The notes under the pieces are model-generated. The model did no database searches. It worked only from the letters and a program-made list of their open reading frames with translations, and was not told the DNA's origin. A stretch of 64,000 nt of DNA from Millisia brevis NBRC 105863. GTDB taxonomy: Bacteria; Actinomycetota; Actinomycetes; Mycobacteriales; Mycobacteriaceae. The DNA lies in NCBI RefSeq assembly GCF_001552615.1, contig NZ_BCRN01000003.1, positions 310,001 through 374,000 of the forward strand. Direction: 5' to 3'. Shown piece after piece: positions 24,931 through 34,571 of the stretch. Every line of letters begins with the position of its first letter. Position 1 is the first letter of the stretch. A program made the position numbers and the translations under genes.

Positions 24931-25407
24931 GTGACCTCGCCCGCCATCCGCCGCCGAGTGATCCAGGTTGTCTTCGTGGTGGCCGCGGCGGCGACCTGCC
25001 TCGTGCTCGGCTGGTGGCAGTTGCAGCGCTACGAGTCCACCAGCGGAACCGGTCAGAACCTCGGATACGCCCTGCAGTGGCCGCTGTTCGCCGCCTTCGT
25101 CGTCTTCGCCTACCGCCGCTTCCTGCAGCTCGAGGAGGATCCCACCGAGCCGACGCGCGTCGACGGCCCGACCGAGATCCCCGCGGGCGTCCTGCCGACG
25201 CGCCCGACGGTCGCCCCGCCGGTGGAGCCCGACCCGGAGGACGGCGCGTTGGTGGAGTACAACGCCTACCTCGCGCAGCTCGACGCCTCCGAACGTCCCG
25301 CCGGTCCGCTGCGCGCCAACGAGCGCGCCTCGACCGCCGTCGCCGACCCACCCGACACCGCGCCCGGCCGCGATTCCGATCACAGTGACCACAGGAGCCA
25401 GCAGTAG
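24931..25407 (+). CDS. LprD-like (Rv1343c-type) membrane protein
   Basis: The protein has 158 residues. Two membrane segments (VIQVVFVVAAAATCLVLGWW and LQWPLFAAFVVFAYRRFLQL) flank the conserved WWQLQRYES...GTGQNLGYALQWP. An acidic, Pro-rich cytoplasmic tail follows. M. tuberculosis Rv1343c is annotated as lipoprotein LprD; here a Cys sits inside the first helix but no convincing lipobox is present. The GTG start shows no clear ribosome site or well-spaced -10. The TAG stop overlaps the next gene's GTG by one base, so the two are coupled. The pairing with DUF3817 matches M. tuberculosis. Confidence 0.7.
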   Translation: MTSPAIRRRVIQVVFVVAAAATCLVLGWWQLQRYESTSGTGQNLGYALQWPLFAAFVVFAYRRFLQLEEDPTEPTRVDGPTEIPAGVLPTRPTVAPPVEPDPEDGALVEYNAYLAQLDASERPAGPLRANERASTAVADPPDTAPGRDSDHSDHRSQQ

Positions 25408-25775
25408 TGACCACCGAGCCCAACGCGACGACCGACGCCGCCCCCGCCGACGCCGGCCGCATCGCCCGGATCCGCTCGGCCCTGCTGCGCTACCGGGTGC
25501 TCGCCTATGCCACCGGTATCTGGCTGCTCGTGCTGACCGCGGAGATGATCGCGAAGTACATCCTGCACGTCGAGAACGTGCCCAACTGGATCGCCGTGGT
25601 CCACGGCTGGGTCTACTTTGTCTACCTGCTGCTGACCCTCGACCTCGCGGTCAAGGTGCGCTGGCCGATCGGCCGCACCGTCGGCACCCTGCTCGCGGGC
25701 ACGATCCCGTTCCTGTCGTTCTACGTCGAGCACAAGCGCACCCAGCAGGTGCGCCGCGACTTCCTCGGCGGCTGA
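25407..25775 (+). CDS. DUF3817 integral membrane protein (Rv1342c-type)
   Basis: The protein has 122 residues and three membrane segments: YRVLAYATGIWLLVLTAEMI, then HGWVYFVYLLLTLDLAVKVRW with the family's HG motif, then TVGTLLAGTIPFLSFYVEHK. DUF3817 members have no established function. The gene is coupled to the upstream LprD-like gene (one-base overlap). A second DUF3817 paralogue lies at 45.6 kb. It is followed by a strong bidirectional terminator. Confidence 0.9.
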   Translation: MTTEPNATTDAAPADAGRIARIRSALLRYRVLAYATGIWLLVLTAEMIAKYILHVENVPNWIAVVHGWVYFVYLLLTLDLAVKVRWPIGRTVGTLLAGTIPFLSFYVEHKRTQQVRRDFLGG

Positions 25776-25803
25776 CCGCCCGGAGCGTGTGCAAACCAGA
25801 CGG

Positions 25804-25846
25804 AAATCGGGGCGCCGAGGAGATAATCTCCTCGGCGCCCCGATTT
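25804..25846. terminator. Bidirectional terminator between DUF3817 and rdgB
   Basis: AAATCGGGGCGCCGAGGAGA (25804-25823) pairs perfectly over 20 bp with TCTCCTCGGCGCCCCGATTT (25827-25846), loop TAA. The A/T ends give a short U-run in either direction between the convergent genes. Confidence 0.9.
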
Positions 25847-25883
25847 CGTTCAGGTACGCACAGCCCGCGCGTACGGGCGGACC

Positions 25884-26522
25884 TCAGGCGCCGCCGGCCA
25901 GCCGGGTGAACAGCTCGGTCGCGATCAGCTCCCGCAGGGCCCGACCGCGATGTGAGACCGCGTCCTTCTCCTCCGGCCTCAACTGCGCCGCCGACCCGCT
26001 CTCCCCCTCGGGCAGGAAGATCGGGTCGTAGCCGAAGCCGCCGTCGCCGACCGGCGCCGTGGCCACCGCGCCCGGCCAGGTGCCCCGCACCACAATCTCG
26101 TCACCCGAAACCGGGTCGACCAGCGCGCAGGTGCTCACGAAGGCCGCACCGCGACGTTCGGCGGGCACATCCCGCAACTGGCCGAGCAGCAGCTCGAGGT
26201 TCGCGGTGTCGTCACCGTGGCCGCCCGACCACCGCGCCGACAGCACGCCGGGCATGCCGTTGAGGGCGTCGACCTCGATGCCGGAGTCGTCCGCGACGGT
26301 GGGCAGACCGGTATAGCGGGCACCCTCCCGGGCCTTGAGCAGGGCATTGTCCTCGAAGGTCGCCCCGGTCTCGGGGGCCTCGGGATACGGGTCGACCTCG
26401 TCGAGTCCGACGACCTCGACCGTCTCGATGCGGGCCTCGGCGAGGATCCGGCGCAGTTCCTTCAGCTTCTTGGCGTTGCGGCTGGCCACCAACACCCGGG
26501 TGGTCGTCACAGGTGCGGTCAC
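25884..26522 (-). CDS. rdgB: RdgB/HAM1 family non-canonical purine NTP pyrophosphatase
   Basis: The protein has 212 residues. Typical motifs are [76 protein letters not shown] and [14 protein letters not shown]. It hydrolyses (d)ITP and XTP to monophosphates, keeping deaminated purines out of nucleic acids. The GTG start at 26522 overlaps the rph TGA by four bases (GTGA). A later GTG at 26510 is possible. The rph-rdgB pair is conserved in Actinobacteria. Confidence 0.93.
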   Translation of the reverse strand: MTAPVTTTRVLVASRNAKKLKELRRILAEARIETVEVVGLDEVDPYPEAPETGATFEDNALLKAREGARYTGLPTVADDSGIEVDALNGMPGVLSARWSGGHGDDTANLELLLGQLRDVPAERRGAAFVSTCALVDPVSGDEIVVRGTWPGAVATAPVGDGGFGYDPIFLPEGESGSAAQLRPEEKDAVSHRGRALRELIATELFTRLAGGA

Positions 26523-27280
26523 GATGTCGCGTCGGCCGACGGGGCGTCGGCGGGTGCGGCCGCGAGGGCCAGGCGCTGGTACTCGAAGAGCTGCTCGCAG
26601 CCCTGCTCGGCGAGGTCGAGCATCGCGTTGAGGGTCGAGCGGGCGAAGGTCGCGCCCTCGCCGGTGCCCTGCAGTTCGACCAGGGTGCCGGTATCGGTGG
26701 CGACGACGTTCATGTCGACCTCGGCGCGCGAGTCCTCCTCGTAGGGCAGGTCCAGGCGCACCCGGCCGTCGACGACGCCGACGCTCACGGCGGCGATCAT
26801 GCACGACAGCGGCTTCGGGTCGGTCAGCAGACCGCGCTCGCGCAGCACCTCGACCGCGTCGGCCAGCGCGACATAGGCGCCGGTGATCGCGGCGGTGCGG
26901 GTGCCGCCGTCGGCCTGCAGGACGTCGCAGTCGATCGCGATGGTGTTCTCACCGATCGCCCCGAGGTCGATGCAGGCGCGCAACGAGCGGCCGATCAGCC
27001 GGGAGATCTCCTGGGTGCGGCCGCCGACCTTGCCCTTGACCGACTCGCGCTGGCTGCGGGTGTGGGTGGACGACGGGAGCATCGCGTACTCGGCGGTCAG
27101 CCAGCCCAGGCCGGAGCCCTTGCGCCAGCGCGGCACACCTTCCTCGATGCTCGCGGTACACATCACCCGCGTCTTGCCCACCTCGATCAGGACCGATCCG
27201 GCCGGGTGGGAGGTGAACCCACGGGTGATCCGCACGGGGCGCATCTGGTCATCGGCACGATCGTCTTGGCGTTTCGACAC
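26519..27280 (-). CDS. rph: Ribonuclease PH
   Basis: The protein has 253 residues. The RNase PH core is clear: [71 protein letters not shown] and [20 protein letters not shown]. It is a phosphorolytic 3'-5' exonuclease that trims tRNA 3' ends. The protein starts with a GTG and a short charged extension ([12 protein letters not shown]). It is translationally coupled to rdgB downstream and lies 27 bp after the phosphodiesterase gene. Confidence 0.95.
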   Translation of the reverse strand: MSKRQDDRADDQMRPVRITRGFTSHPAGSVLIEVGKTRVMCTASIEEGVPRWRKGSGLGWLTAEYAMLPSSTHTRSQRESVKGKVGGRTQEISRLIGRSLRACIDLGAIGENTIAIDCDVLQADGGTRTAAITGAYVALADAVEVLRERGLLTDPKPLSCMIAAVSVGVVDGRVRLDLPYEEDSRAEVDMNVVATDTGTLVELQGTGEGATFARSTLNAMLDLAEQGCEQLFEYQRLALAAAPADAPSADATS

Positions 27281-27307
27281 GCCCTCAAGCGTAGTGGGCG
27301 CCGGCGC

Positions 27308-28066
27308 TCACAACTCGAATACCTCGCCCGGGCTGACCGCGTGGACGGGTCCGTCGAACTGACCGGCGGCCTCGGCGATCACCGCCTCCCGCGAGGTCCA
27401 CGGGGGAATGTGGGTGAGCAACAGCGACTTGACGTTGGCCATCTTGGCGAGCTGTCCGGCCTCGACCCCGGACAGGTGCACGCCCGGCGGGCGGTCCTCG
27501 GCGTGGGTCCAGGACGCCTCGCTGAGCAGGTAATCGGCGTCGCGGGCGAGGTCGATCACCGCATCGCACATGCCGGTGTCGCCGGTATAGGCCAGCACCT
27601 TGCCCTCGGCGGAGGTCACCCGCATGCCGTAGGACTCCGGCGGGTGGAAGACCTGCCGCACCTGGACGCTGTAACCGCCGAAGTCGACGGTGTCACCATC
27701 GCGCCAGCGGTGCAGGTCGAGAGTGTCGGAGACGTCGTCGATGCTGCCACCACATTCCGCGGAGGCGACGCCGAGCCGGAAGGCGGTATCGGCGGGCCCG
27801 AAGACGCGGGCGCGGCCGGTGGCGGGGATCGGGTGGTACCGCCGCCACACCAGCAGCCCCGGCACATCGAGGCAGTGATCCGCGTGCAGATGTGACAGCA
27901 GCACGGTCACCCGGGACGGGTCGGCGTAGCGCTGCAGGGCCCCGAGGATTCCCGGACCGAAATCGATCACGGTCGGTTCGACGCCGGGTGCGGTCAACAG
28001 ATAGCCGGATGCGGGACTGTTCGGTCCGCCCACGCTGCCGGAGCAGCCGAGCACGGTGACACGCAT
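27308..28066 (-). CDS. MBL-fold cyclic-nucleotide phosphodiesterase (Rv1339-type)
   Basis: The protein has 252 residues with the metallo-beta-lactamase fold. The metal-binding motif is SHLHADHCLD (about 58-67), followed by VFHPPESYGMRV, AYTGDTG (bridging Asp) and LLLTHIPPW (last His). The M. tuberculosis orthologue Rv1339 is described as an atypical class II cAMP phosphodiesterase, so this protein probably hydrolyses cAMP or related nucleotides. The ATG lies 5 nt after the rhomboid gene's TAA, so the two are likely co-transcribed. In M. tuberculosis murI lies between them; it is missing here. Confidence 0.88.
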   Translation of the reverse strand: MRVTVLGCSGSVGGPNSPASGYLLTAPGVEPTVIDFGPGILGALQRYADPSRVTVLLSHLHADHCLDVPGLLVWRRYHPIPATGRARVFGPADTAFRLGVASAECGGSIDDVSDTLDLHRWRDGDTVDFGGYSVQVRQVFHPPESYGMRVTSAEGKVLAYTGDTGMCDAVIDLARDADYLLSEASWTHAEDRPPGVHLSGVEAGQLAKMANVKSLLLTHIPPWTSREAVIAEAAGQFDGPVHAVSPGEVFEL

Positions 28067-28071
28067 GGCGG

Positions 28072-28725
28072 TTATCGTGCCATGCTCGAAATCCTGCCCG
28101 CGCCCCCACCGCCGACCGTGGTCCGCTTCCGCGACAACATCGCGCCCGCGACCACGCCACCGATGGCGCCGAACAGGTGCCCCTGCCAGGAGATACCGGT
28201 CTGCCCCGGCAGCACGCCGAACAACATCGTGCCGTAGACGAGGAAGACGATCACGCCGATCGCCAATTGACCGATGCTGCGGTTGAACACCCCGCGCACG
28301 ATCAGGTAGGTCAGCCAGCCGAAGATCAGCAGCGAGGCGCCGACGTGCAGCGTGCCGATACCGCCGGTCAGCCAGGTGCCGACGCCGCCGATCACCCAGA
28401 TGATCGCGGTGGCCGCGATGCCACGCCCGATACCGGAGGCCAGAACCATGAAGCCGAGGATCGCGACCGCGAAGGTATTGGCGTAGAGGTGCGCCCAGTC
28501 CGCGTGCAGGACGGGGGCGAACAGGATCCCGACCAGACCGTCGGTCTCGAGGGGACGGATTCCGCCCTCCTGCTCGAGCCGCTGTCCGGAGATCACGTCC
28601 GCGAACTCGATGACGTAGAGCATCACGATGAAGCCGGCGGTCAGGAGGGCGGCGGAGACCAGGGCGCCCCCGCGTCGACGTCCCGTCCCCGGACCCGCGG
28701 CCGGAAGTCCGTTGGGTGCACTCAT
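28072..28725 (-). CDS. Rhomboid family intramembrane serine protease (Rv1337-type)
   Basis: The protein has 217 residues and six predicted membrane helices. Family marks are HLYANTFAV (the HxxxN oxyanion motif), the catalytic Ser in HVGASLLIFGW and the catalytic His in WQGHLFGAIGG. Where many rhomboids have GASG, this protein has GASL; the Ser-His dyad is intact. It cleaves membrane-anchored substrates within the bilayer; targets are unknown. The start at 28725 precedes a short basic, Gly-rich cytoplasmic tail. Confidence 0.9.
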   Translation of the reverse strand: MSAPNGLPAAGPGTGRRRGGALVSAALLTAGFIVMLYVIEFADVISGQRLEQEGGIRPLETDGLVGILFAPVLHADWAHLYANTFAVAILGFMVLASGIGRGIAATAIIWVIGGVGTWLTGGIGTLHVGASLLIFGWLTYLIVRGVFNRSIGQLAIGVIVFLVYGTMLFGVLPGQTGISWQGHLFGAIGGVVAGAMLSRKRTTVGGGGAGRISSMAR

Positions 28726-28857
28726 GACCTGTCACCTCTCGCGGTCGCGGCCACCGAGGGGCGGCGGGCGTCCTGATCCGTCCTTTCGAGACTACGCCAC
28801 GGCCCCGGGGTGATCAGGACGAGCGACGGGGCCTCGCCGGGTCGCGGCGGCCGACGA

Positions 28858-29937
28858 TCAGCCGAAGGCGGAGGGAAAGACCTCGCGATAGGCGGGGATG
28901 CCGGCCACCGACGTCGCGCGCAGAACGGCGTCGACGATCGCCTGCTCGGTGACCACCGCCGCGGTGACGCAGATCGTCGCGAGCGCGGCGAGGTCGCCCA
29001 TCATTCCGGCGGGCGTCGGTTGGTCCGGGTCTACCGGGGTGATCGCCCCGGTCGCGACCGCAAAGACGGTATCCCCGTCGAGCGGCGTGTGGACCGGCCG
29101 GATCGCGCGGGCCAGGCCGTCGTGGGCGGCGGTGGCGACCCGTCGGCATCCGGCCGGTGTGAGCGCCGCATCGGTGGCGACGACGCCGATGGTCGTGTTG
29201 AGGTTCCCCGGCTTGCCGGCCAGGGCGAGCGCCGCGGCCAACTCGGCCGGGTCGGGGGTGCGCAGCGGGGTATCGGCCGGGGTCCCCCAGGGCCGGCCGT
29301 CGGTCGGGTCGAAGACCATCCCGACCGGGTTGACCACCATCAGGGCGGCGACGGTGACCCCATCGGCCGGGCCGCCGGTGATCCGGATCGAGGCGCTGCC
29401 GACCCCGCCTTTGAGGACGCCGGCTCGCGCACCGGCGCCGGCGCCGGCCGTTCCGCGGGCGTAGTCGACACCGGCCGCATCGAACGCCGCCGCACCGAAG
29501 TCGGCGGTCGGGCGGACGGTCGGGTCGCCGACGGTCAGGTCGAAGATCACCGCCGCGGGCACGATCGGCACCGTGATCGGCAGGGTCGGTCCCGCGGCGC
29601 GGATCCCCCGACCGGTCTCGGCGAGCCGTCGCATCACCCCGTCGGCGGCGGCCAGCCCGTAGGCGCTGCCGCCGGTCAGCACGATCGCGTCGGGACCGAG
29701 GACCGAGTTCTCCGGGGACAGCAGATCGGTCTCGCGGGTGCCCGGTCCCCCACCGCGGACGTCCACCCCGCCGACGGTCCCCGCCGGCAACAGGATCACC
29801 GTGCAACCGGTCGCCGCACCGGTGCCGACGCCGTCGGACCCGGCCGGGGTGACCTCGTCGTCGATCCGGTGGTGATGGCCGACCCGGATGCCGGCGACGT
29901 CGGTGAGCAGTCCGCGGGTCGGCCCGGCGGTGGTCAT
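28858..29937 (-). CDS. P1/S58 family peptidase (DmpA-like, Rv1333-type)
   Basis: The protein has 359 residues. It starts with the family signature GLLTDVAGIRVGHH and contains TGCTVILLPAGTVGGVDVRG, VLTGGSAYGLAAADGVM, LKGGVGSASI and the self-cleavage/nucleophile region LNTTIGVVATDAAL (about 245-258). There the family cleaves itself to expose an N-terminal Ser or Thr; Thr is expected here. These Ntn-fold enzymes are aminopeptidases or amidases; the substrate is unknown. The gene follows DUF2017 by 8 bp and sits in the clpS operon. Confidence 0.9.
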   Translation of the reverse strand: MTTAGPTRGLLTDVAGIRVGHHHRIDDEVTPAGSDGVGTGAATGCTVILLPAGTVGGVDVRGGGPGTRETDLLSPENSVLGPDAIVLTGGSAYGLAAADGVMRRLAETGRGIRAAGPTLPITVPIVPAAVIFDLTVGDPTVRPTADFGAAAFDAAGVDYARGTAGAGAGARAGVLKGGVGSASIRITGGPADGVTVAALMVVNPVGMVFDPTDGRPWGTPADTPLRTPDPAELAAALALAGKPGNLNTTIGVVATDAALTPAGCRRVATAAHDGLARAIRPVHTPLDGDTVFAVATGAITPVDPDQPTPAGMMGDLAALATICVTAAVVTEQAIVDAVLRATSVAGIPAYREVFPSAFG

Positions 29938-29945
29938 CGGTGCGG

Positions 29946-30521
29946 TCAGCCGACCGCGTCGAGCAGGGAGTCCTGCATCCAGGTCATCCAGTGGTAGACG
30001 TCGAGATAGGCGGCGCGCGGATCATCCTCCGGCAGCCGGTCCGGGGTATCCGCGTCGACACCGATCACCGTGCCGAGGACCAGCCGCACATCGTTGATCC
30101 CACGCAGCCAGAGCTCCGCCTGCTCACGGGTCAGCGAAATGCGCCCGCCGGTCGGGGGCAGAGTCGCGAGGATCAGCGCGGCCGCCGACTGCTTGGCCTC
30201 GATGATCCCGAGTTCGTGCAGGCTGCGCAGGCCGCCGGATTCGATGCTCTGCATCTCCTGCTCGACCGGATCGTGCTCGACCTCGGGGCGGTGAAAGTCC
30301 GGCAGCAGCCGGGCGAGCGCCGCATCGCGCGGCGGTTCGGTACCGGCCAGGCGCATACCGGTCAACCGGGTCAGGTCGTCCTCGGGTGCTTCCTGGCGCC
30401 GCTTGTCGAGCATCCCGTTGAGCGATTCGACCAGCGACCGCAGCATCCCCGACTCGCGGGCGTTCATCTCGGTGCGGATGCGGGTGCCGCCGAGCGTCGA
30501 CTTGCGCGCCCAGGCATCCAC
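29946..30521 (-). CDS. DUF2017 protein (Rv1332-type)
   Basis: The protein has 191 residues. Conserved features are MLRSLVESLNGMLDKRR near the N-terminus, a central EVEHDPVEQEMQSIE segment and the C-terminal LWLRGINDVRLVLGTVIG. It is predicted soluble and mostly helical, with no known enzymatic motif. The GTG start shares one base with the clpS TAG. The persistent linkage of DUF2017 to clpS in Actinobacteria suggests a link to ClpS-dependent proteolysis, which is inference. Confidence 0.88.
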   Translation of the reverse strand: MDAWARKSTLGGTRIRTEMNARESGMLRSLVESLNGMLDKRRQEAPEDDLTRLTGMRLAGTEPPRDAALARLLPDFHRPEVEHDPVEQEMQSIESGGLRSLHELGIIEAKQSAAALILATLPPTGGRISLTREQAELWLRGINDVRLVLGTVIGVDADTPDRLPEDDPRAAYLDVYHWMTWMQDSLLDAVG

Positions 30522-30871
30522 TAGCGGTCCCGCTGCATGGTCGCCCAGAGGCCGGCCTCGTGCAGCCGATGTACGTCGTTCTCCATCGAGTCCTTGGTGC
30601 CGCTGGAGACGATCGCCTTGCCCTCCGAATGCACCTGCATCATCAACTCGGTCGCGCGAGTCTTGCTGTACCCGAACAGCTTCTGAAAGATGTACGTGAC
30701 ATAGGGCATCAGATTCACCGGGTCGTCCCAGACGACGGTCACCCAGGGCCGGTCATCGGCATCGAGGGTGGCCTCGAAAGTCGAATCGGCAGGCGTCGCC
30801 TCGGGCATCGCACTGGCCATCCGGAGCGTATCGATCGTCCGCCCGCCCATGGGGTAGCTCCCGTATCCCAT
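30521..30871 (-). CDS. clpS: ATP-dependent Clp protease adaptor ClpS
   Basis: The protein has 116 residues from ATG 30871. The ClpS core is clear: [40 protein letters not shown] and [20 protein letters not shown]. It delivers N-degron substrates to the ClpC/ClpA unfoldase. The start is a choice: ATG 30871 lies 7 nt after TAAACT (30884-30879), fitting a leaderless message; ATG 30850 has GGGAG at good spacing; ATG 30820 is closest to the M. tuberculosis length. It is divergent from pncB, whose promoter mirrors this one. Confidence 0.92.
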   Translation of the reverse strand: MGYGSYPMGGRTIDTLRMASAMPEATPADSTFEATLDADDRPWVTVVWDDPVNLMPYVTYIFQKLFGYSKTRATELMMQVHSEGKAIVSSGTKDSMENDVHRLHEAGLWATMQRDR

Positions 30872-30955
30872 AACCCGCAGTTTACGACGCCGGTCGCGGC
30901 CGCGCCGCAGCGGGAGGTCTGGCACCGGGCGCACGACGCTCGTAAAGTCTCGCCG
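30872..30955. promoter_or_regulatory. Back-to-back leaderless promoters of clpS and pncB
   Basis: Leftward, TAAACT (30884-30879) is followed by 7 nt and ATG 30871. Rightward, TAAAGT (30943-30948) is followed by 7 nt and ATG 30956. Both are preceded by CG, so the two promoters look nearly identical. Confidence 0.65.
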
Positions 30956-32284
30956 ATGAGCGTCCGGACGTCGACGGCCCTGTTGACCGACCAATACGAA
31001 CTGACCATGCTCGCCGCCGCCTTCCGCAGCGGGCGAGCCGAGCGACGCTGCGCCTTCGAGGTTTTCGGCCGGCGCCTGCCCGCGGGCCGACGGTACGGCG
31101 TCGTCGGCGGCACCGGCCGCGTCGCCGAGGCGGTCACCCGGTTCCGGTTCACCGACGAGCAGATCGACTTCGTCTCGCACTTCCTCGACGACAAGACCAC
31201 CTCCTGGCTCGCCGACTTCCACTTCCGCGGCGATATCGACGCCTACCCCGAGGGTGAGCTCTACTTCCCGGACTCCCCGATCCTGACCGCCCGCGGCACC
31301 TTCGCCGAGTGCGTGATGCTCGAAACCCTGCTGCTGTCGATCCTCAACTTCGATACCGCTATCGTCTCGGCCGCCACGCGGATGGTCTCCGCCGCCAACG
31401 GCCGGCCGCTGATCGAGATGGGATCGCGCCGCACCAACGAGGAGGCGGCCGTATTCGCCGCCCGCGCCGCCTACCTCGCCGGGTTCACCACGACCTCCAA
31501 CCTCGAGGCGGGTCTGCGGTTCGGCATCCCGACCGGCGGCACCAGCGCGCACGCCTTCACCCTGCTGTTCACCGACAAGGAGGGACCGCAGGAACAGGAG
31601 GCCTTCGCCGCGCAGGTCGCCGACCTCGGCGTCGGCACCACGCTGCTGGTCGACACCTACGACATCACCGAAGGCGTCCGCAACGCGGTCGCGGTCGCCG
31701 GGCCCGATCTCGGCGCGATCCGCATCGACTCCGGCGAACTCGGCGTCCTGGTCCCGCAGGTGCGCCGCCAGCTCGACGACCTCGGCGCCCGCAATACGCG
31801 CATCGTCGTCTCCGGCGACCTCGACGAGTACGCGATAGCCGCGTTGCGCTCGGAGCCGATCGACTCCTACGGGGTGGGCACCTCCCTGGTGACCGGCTCG
31901 GGCGCCCCGACCGCCGGGCTGGTCTACAAGCTCGTCGAGGTCGACGGCACCCCGGTCGCCAAGCGCAGCGCGCACAAGCAGTCCCGCGGCGGCGTCAAGC
32001 TCGCGCTGCGGGTCGCCCGACCCAGCGGCACCCTGGTCGAGGAGCGCATCCTGCTCGGCGACGCCGCGGACGCCTACCGCGCCGACCCCGCGTCGCAGGC
32101 CGTCGAGGGCTCGATCCGCGAGGTCGCCCGGCCGCTGCTGCGCGGCGGCGAACCCGTCGAGTCGGACTGGTCGGATCTGTCCGCCGACCGGGTCCGGGTT
32201 GCCGATGGCCTGCGCGCGCTGCCCTGGGAGGGTTTGGCGCTCTCGGAGGGGGAACCGGCGATCCCGACCGTCATCGTGGCCTGA
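30956..32284 (+). CDS. pncB: Nicotinate phosphoribosyltransferase
   Basis: The protein has 442 residues. The family pattern is [95 protein letters not shown] and [20 protein letters not shown]. It joins nicotinic acid and PRPP to make NaMN in NAD salvage, with ATP hydrolysis. It corresponds to M. tuberculosis Rv1330c and keeps its position next to clpS and dinG. The start is set by a leaderless promoter signature. Confidence 0.95.
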   Translation: MSVRTSTALLTDQYELTMLAAAFRSGRAERRCAFEVFGRRLPAGRRYGVVGGTGRVAEAVTRFRFTDEQIDFVSHFLDDKTTSWLADFHFRGDIDAYPEGELYFPDSPILTARGTFAECVMLETLLLSILNFDTAIVSAATRMVSAANGRPLIEMGSRRTNEEAAVFAARAAYLAGFTTTSNLEAGLRFGIPTGGTSAHAFTLLFTDKEGPQEQEAFAAQVADLGVGTTLLVDTYDITEGVRNAVAVAGPDLGAIRIDSGELGVLVPQVRRQLDDLGARNTRIVVSGDLDEYAIAALRSEPIDSYGVGTSLVTGSGAPTAGLVYKLVEVDGTPVAKRSAHKQSRGGVKLALRVARPSGTLVEERILLGDAADAYRADPASQAVEGSIREVARPLLRGGEPVESDWSDLSADRVRVADGLRALPWEGLALSEGEPAIPTVIVA

Positions 32285-32362
32285 GAGTCGCGCGTGGCCT
32301 GAGAGTCGGCGGATCGGCGCGCGTCCCCGGCCGCTCGGCGACACCCGGCTAGAGTGTCGACG

Positions 32363-34519
32363 GTGCCGTCCGACTCCCCCACCCTGTCGGCCACGGATTC
32401 CCCGACCACCGCCCCGCCGGCGAAACCGGCCCGGTCGAGCGCTCCCGTGCCGCCGGTCTCCCGTCTGCTCGAGATCGCCGTCGAGGCGCTCGGCGGTTCG
32501 AGTCGGGACGGGCAACGGCAGATGGCCGCGGCGGTCGAGCACAGCATCGACACCGGCGAACACCTCGCGGTACAGGCCGGGACCGGCACCGGTAAATCGG
32601 TCGGCTACCTCGTCCCCGGGTTGCGGCACGCGGTGACCTCCGGCCGGACGGTGGTCGTCTCGACCGCGACGATCGCGCTGCAACGGCAGTTGGTCGACCG
32701 CGACCTGCCCCGACTGGCGGAGGCGCTGAAGGAACCGCTCGGCCGGGCGCCGCGCTTCGCGCTGCTCAAGGGTCGCGGCAACTACCTGTGCCTCAACAAG
32801 CTGCACGCGACCACCGAGGCGCCGCCGAGCGATACCGAGGTGATGTTCGACGCCTTCGAGGTCTCCCGGATGGGTCGGCAGATCAAACGCCTGAGCGATT
32901 GGGCCAACGACACCGAGACCGGCGACCGCGACGAGCTGGTGCCCGGCGTCGAGGAACGCGCCTGGCGGCAGGTCAGCGTCGGCACCCGCGAATGTGTCGG
33001 CAAGGCGCGCTGCTCCTTCGGCGAGGACTGTTTCGCGGAGAAGGCGCGCACCCTCGCCGGGCGGGCCGATGTGGTGGTGACCAACCACGCGATGCTCGCC
33101 ATCGACGCGATCAGCGGGGTGGCCGTCCTGCCGCCGGACCCCGACGTGGTGATCGTCGACGAGGCCCACGAACTGGTCGACCGGGTCACCGATACCGCGA
33201 CGGCGGAACTGAGCGCGACCGGGTTGACCGGCGCCTCCCGCCGGGCGGCGAGCCTGGTGGACGACGAGGTCGCCGATCGACTGAAAGCCTCGGTCGAGGA
33301 CGTCACCCGCCTGCTCGAGGAACTGCCGGCGGGGCCCTGGGACCGGCTGCCGAACGGCGCGGATACCTCATTGGCCGCGCTGGCCGACGCCTGCGCGGCG
33401 ACCCGGGTCGCGATCGGCCCGGCGCGGCCCGGTACCCCCACCGATGCGGCGGCCGCCCGCACCGCCGCGCTGGCCGCGATCGACGAGGTCGCCTCGACGG
33501 TCACCCGCATCCTGGGCACCTACGACGAGCCGAACCCGTCCGAGCGGCGCACCGTCGTGTGGTTGGCCGAGGAGCGCGGCGCCGGCGGCACCACCCGCCA
33601 TATCCTGCGCGCGGCGCCGCTGTCGGTCGCCGGTCTGCTGCGCACGACGCTGTTCGCCGAGTCGACGGTCGTGCTGACCTCGGCGACGCTGACCATCGGC
33701 GGCAATGTCAACGCCTTCGCCGCCGCCTGGGGACTGCCCGCCGCGGGCGCCGACACGATCGACCCGGCGGACCTCGACGACGTCGTCGCCACGCCCGGTC
33801 CGGACCCGACGCTCGCCTCCGCCCGGTCCGCCGAGGGGAAGACCACGCGGTGGACCAGCCTGGACGTCGGTTCGCCCTTCGACCATCCCCGCGCCGGCAT
33901 CCTCTACGTCGCCAAGCATCTGCCGCCGCCGAAGCAGGGCGATGCGCCCGCGGCGGTGATCGACGAGATCGAGGAGTTGATCACCGCGGCCGGTGGCCGC
34001 ACCCTCGGGCTGTTCTCGTCGATGCGCGCCGCGCGCTACGCCGCGGACCAGTTGACCGAACGGCTGTCCACCCCGGTGCTCTGTCAGGGTGACGACACCC
34101 TGTCCGCTCTGGTCGAGCGGTTCGCCGAGGACGAGGCGACCAGCCTCTTCGGCACCCTGTCGCTGTGGCAGGGGGTCGACGTGCCGGGCCGGTCGTTGTC
34201 GCTGGTGATCATCGACCGCATCCCCTTCCCGCGGCCGGACAACCCGCTGCTCAACGCCCGTCAGCGCTCGGTCGAGGCGCACGGCGGCAACGGTTTCCTG
34301 TCGATCGCCGCGAACCACGCCGGGCTGCTGCTCGCCCAGGGCGCGGGTCGGCTGTTGCGGTCGACCGCGGACAAGGGGGTGGTGGCGGTGCTGGATTCCC
34401 GGCTGGCCACCGCGCGCTACGGCGGCTACCTGCGCGCCTCGCTGCCGCCGTTCTGGCCGACCACCGATCCGGCGAAGGTCCGCGCGGCCCTGACTCGGCT
34501 GACCGCCGAGCGGGCCTGA
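32363..34519 (+). CDS. dinG: DinG-family ATP-dependent DNA helicase
   Basis: The protein has 718 residues. It has Walker A AGTGTGKS (about 72-79), the DEAH box in [11 protein letters not shown] (about 266) and the C-terminal helicase motifs [22 protein letters not shown] and QGAGRLLRS. Cysteines at about 143, 210, 215 and 221 ([14 protein letters not shown]) match an XPD/DinG 4Fe-4S cluster. It unwinds 5'-3' and resolves unusual structures such as R-loops. A Pro/Ser/Ala-rich tail precedes the core. TAGAGT (32350-32355) lies 7 nt before GTG 32363, so that start is preferred over GTG 32354, which overlaps the -10. No LexA-type box is visible in front of it. Confidence 0.94.
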   Translation: MPSDSPTLSATDSPTTAPPAKPARSSAPVPPVSRLLEIAVEALGGSSRDGQRQMAAAVEHSIDTGEHLAVQAGTGTGKSVGYLVPGLRHAVTSGRTVVVSTATIALQRQLVDRDLPRLAEALKEPLGRAPRFALLKGRGNYLCLNKLHATTEAPPSDTEVMFDAFEVSRMGRQIKRLSDWANDTETGDRDELVPGVEERAWRQVSVGTRECVGKARCSFGEDCFAEKARTLAGRADVVVTNHAMLAIDAISGVAVLPPDPDVVIVDEAHELVDRVTDTATAELSATGLTGASRRAASLVDDEVADRLKASVEDVTRLLEELPAGPWDRLPNGADTSLAALADACAATRVAIGPARPGTPTDAAAARTAALAAIDEVASTVTRILGTYDEPNPSERRTVVWLAEERGAGGTTRHILRAAPLSVAGLLRTTLFAESTVVLTSATLTIGGNVNAFAAAWGLPAAGADTIDPADLDDVVATPGPDPTLASARSAEGKTTRWTSLDVGSPFDHPRAGILYVAKHLPPPKQGDAPAAVIDEIEELITAAGGRTLGLFSSMRAARYAADQLTERLSTPVLCQGDDTLSALVERFAEDEATSLFGTLSLWQGVDVPGRSLSLVIIDRIPFPRPDNPLLNARQRSVEAHGGNGFLSIAANHAGLLLAQGAGRLLRSTADKGVVAVLDSRLATARYGGYLRASLPPFWPTTDPAKVRAALTRLTAERA

Positions 34520-34571
34520 GACCTCACCCGCCGAGCCGGTCCGAGACGCCGACGCCGAGCGGGCGCGAGGT

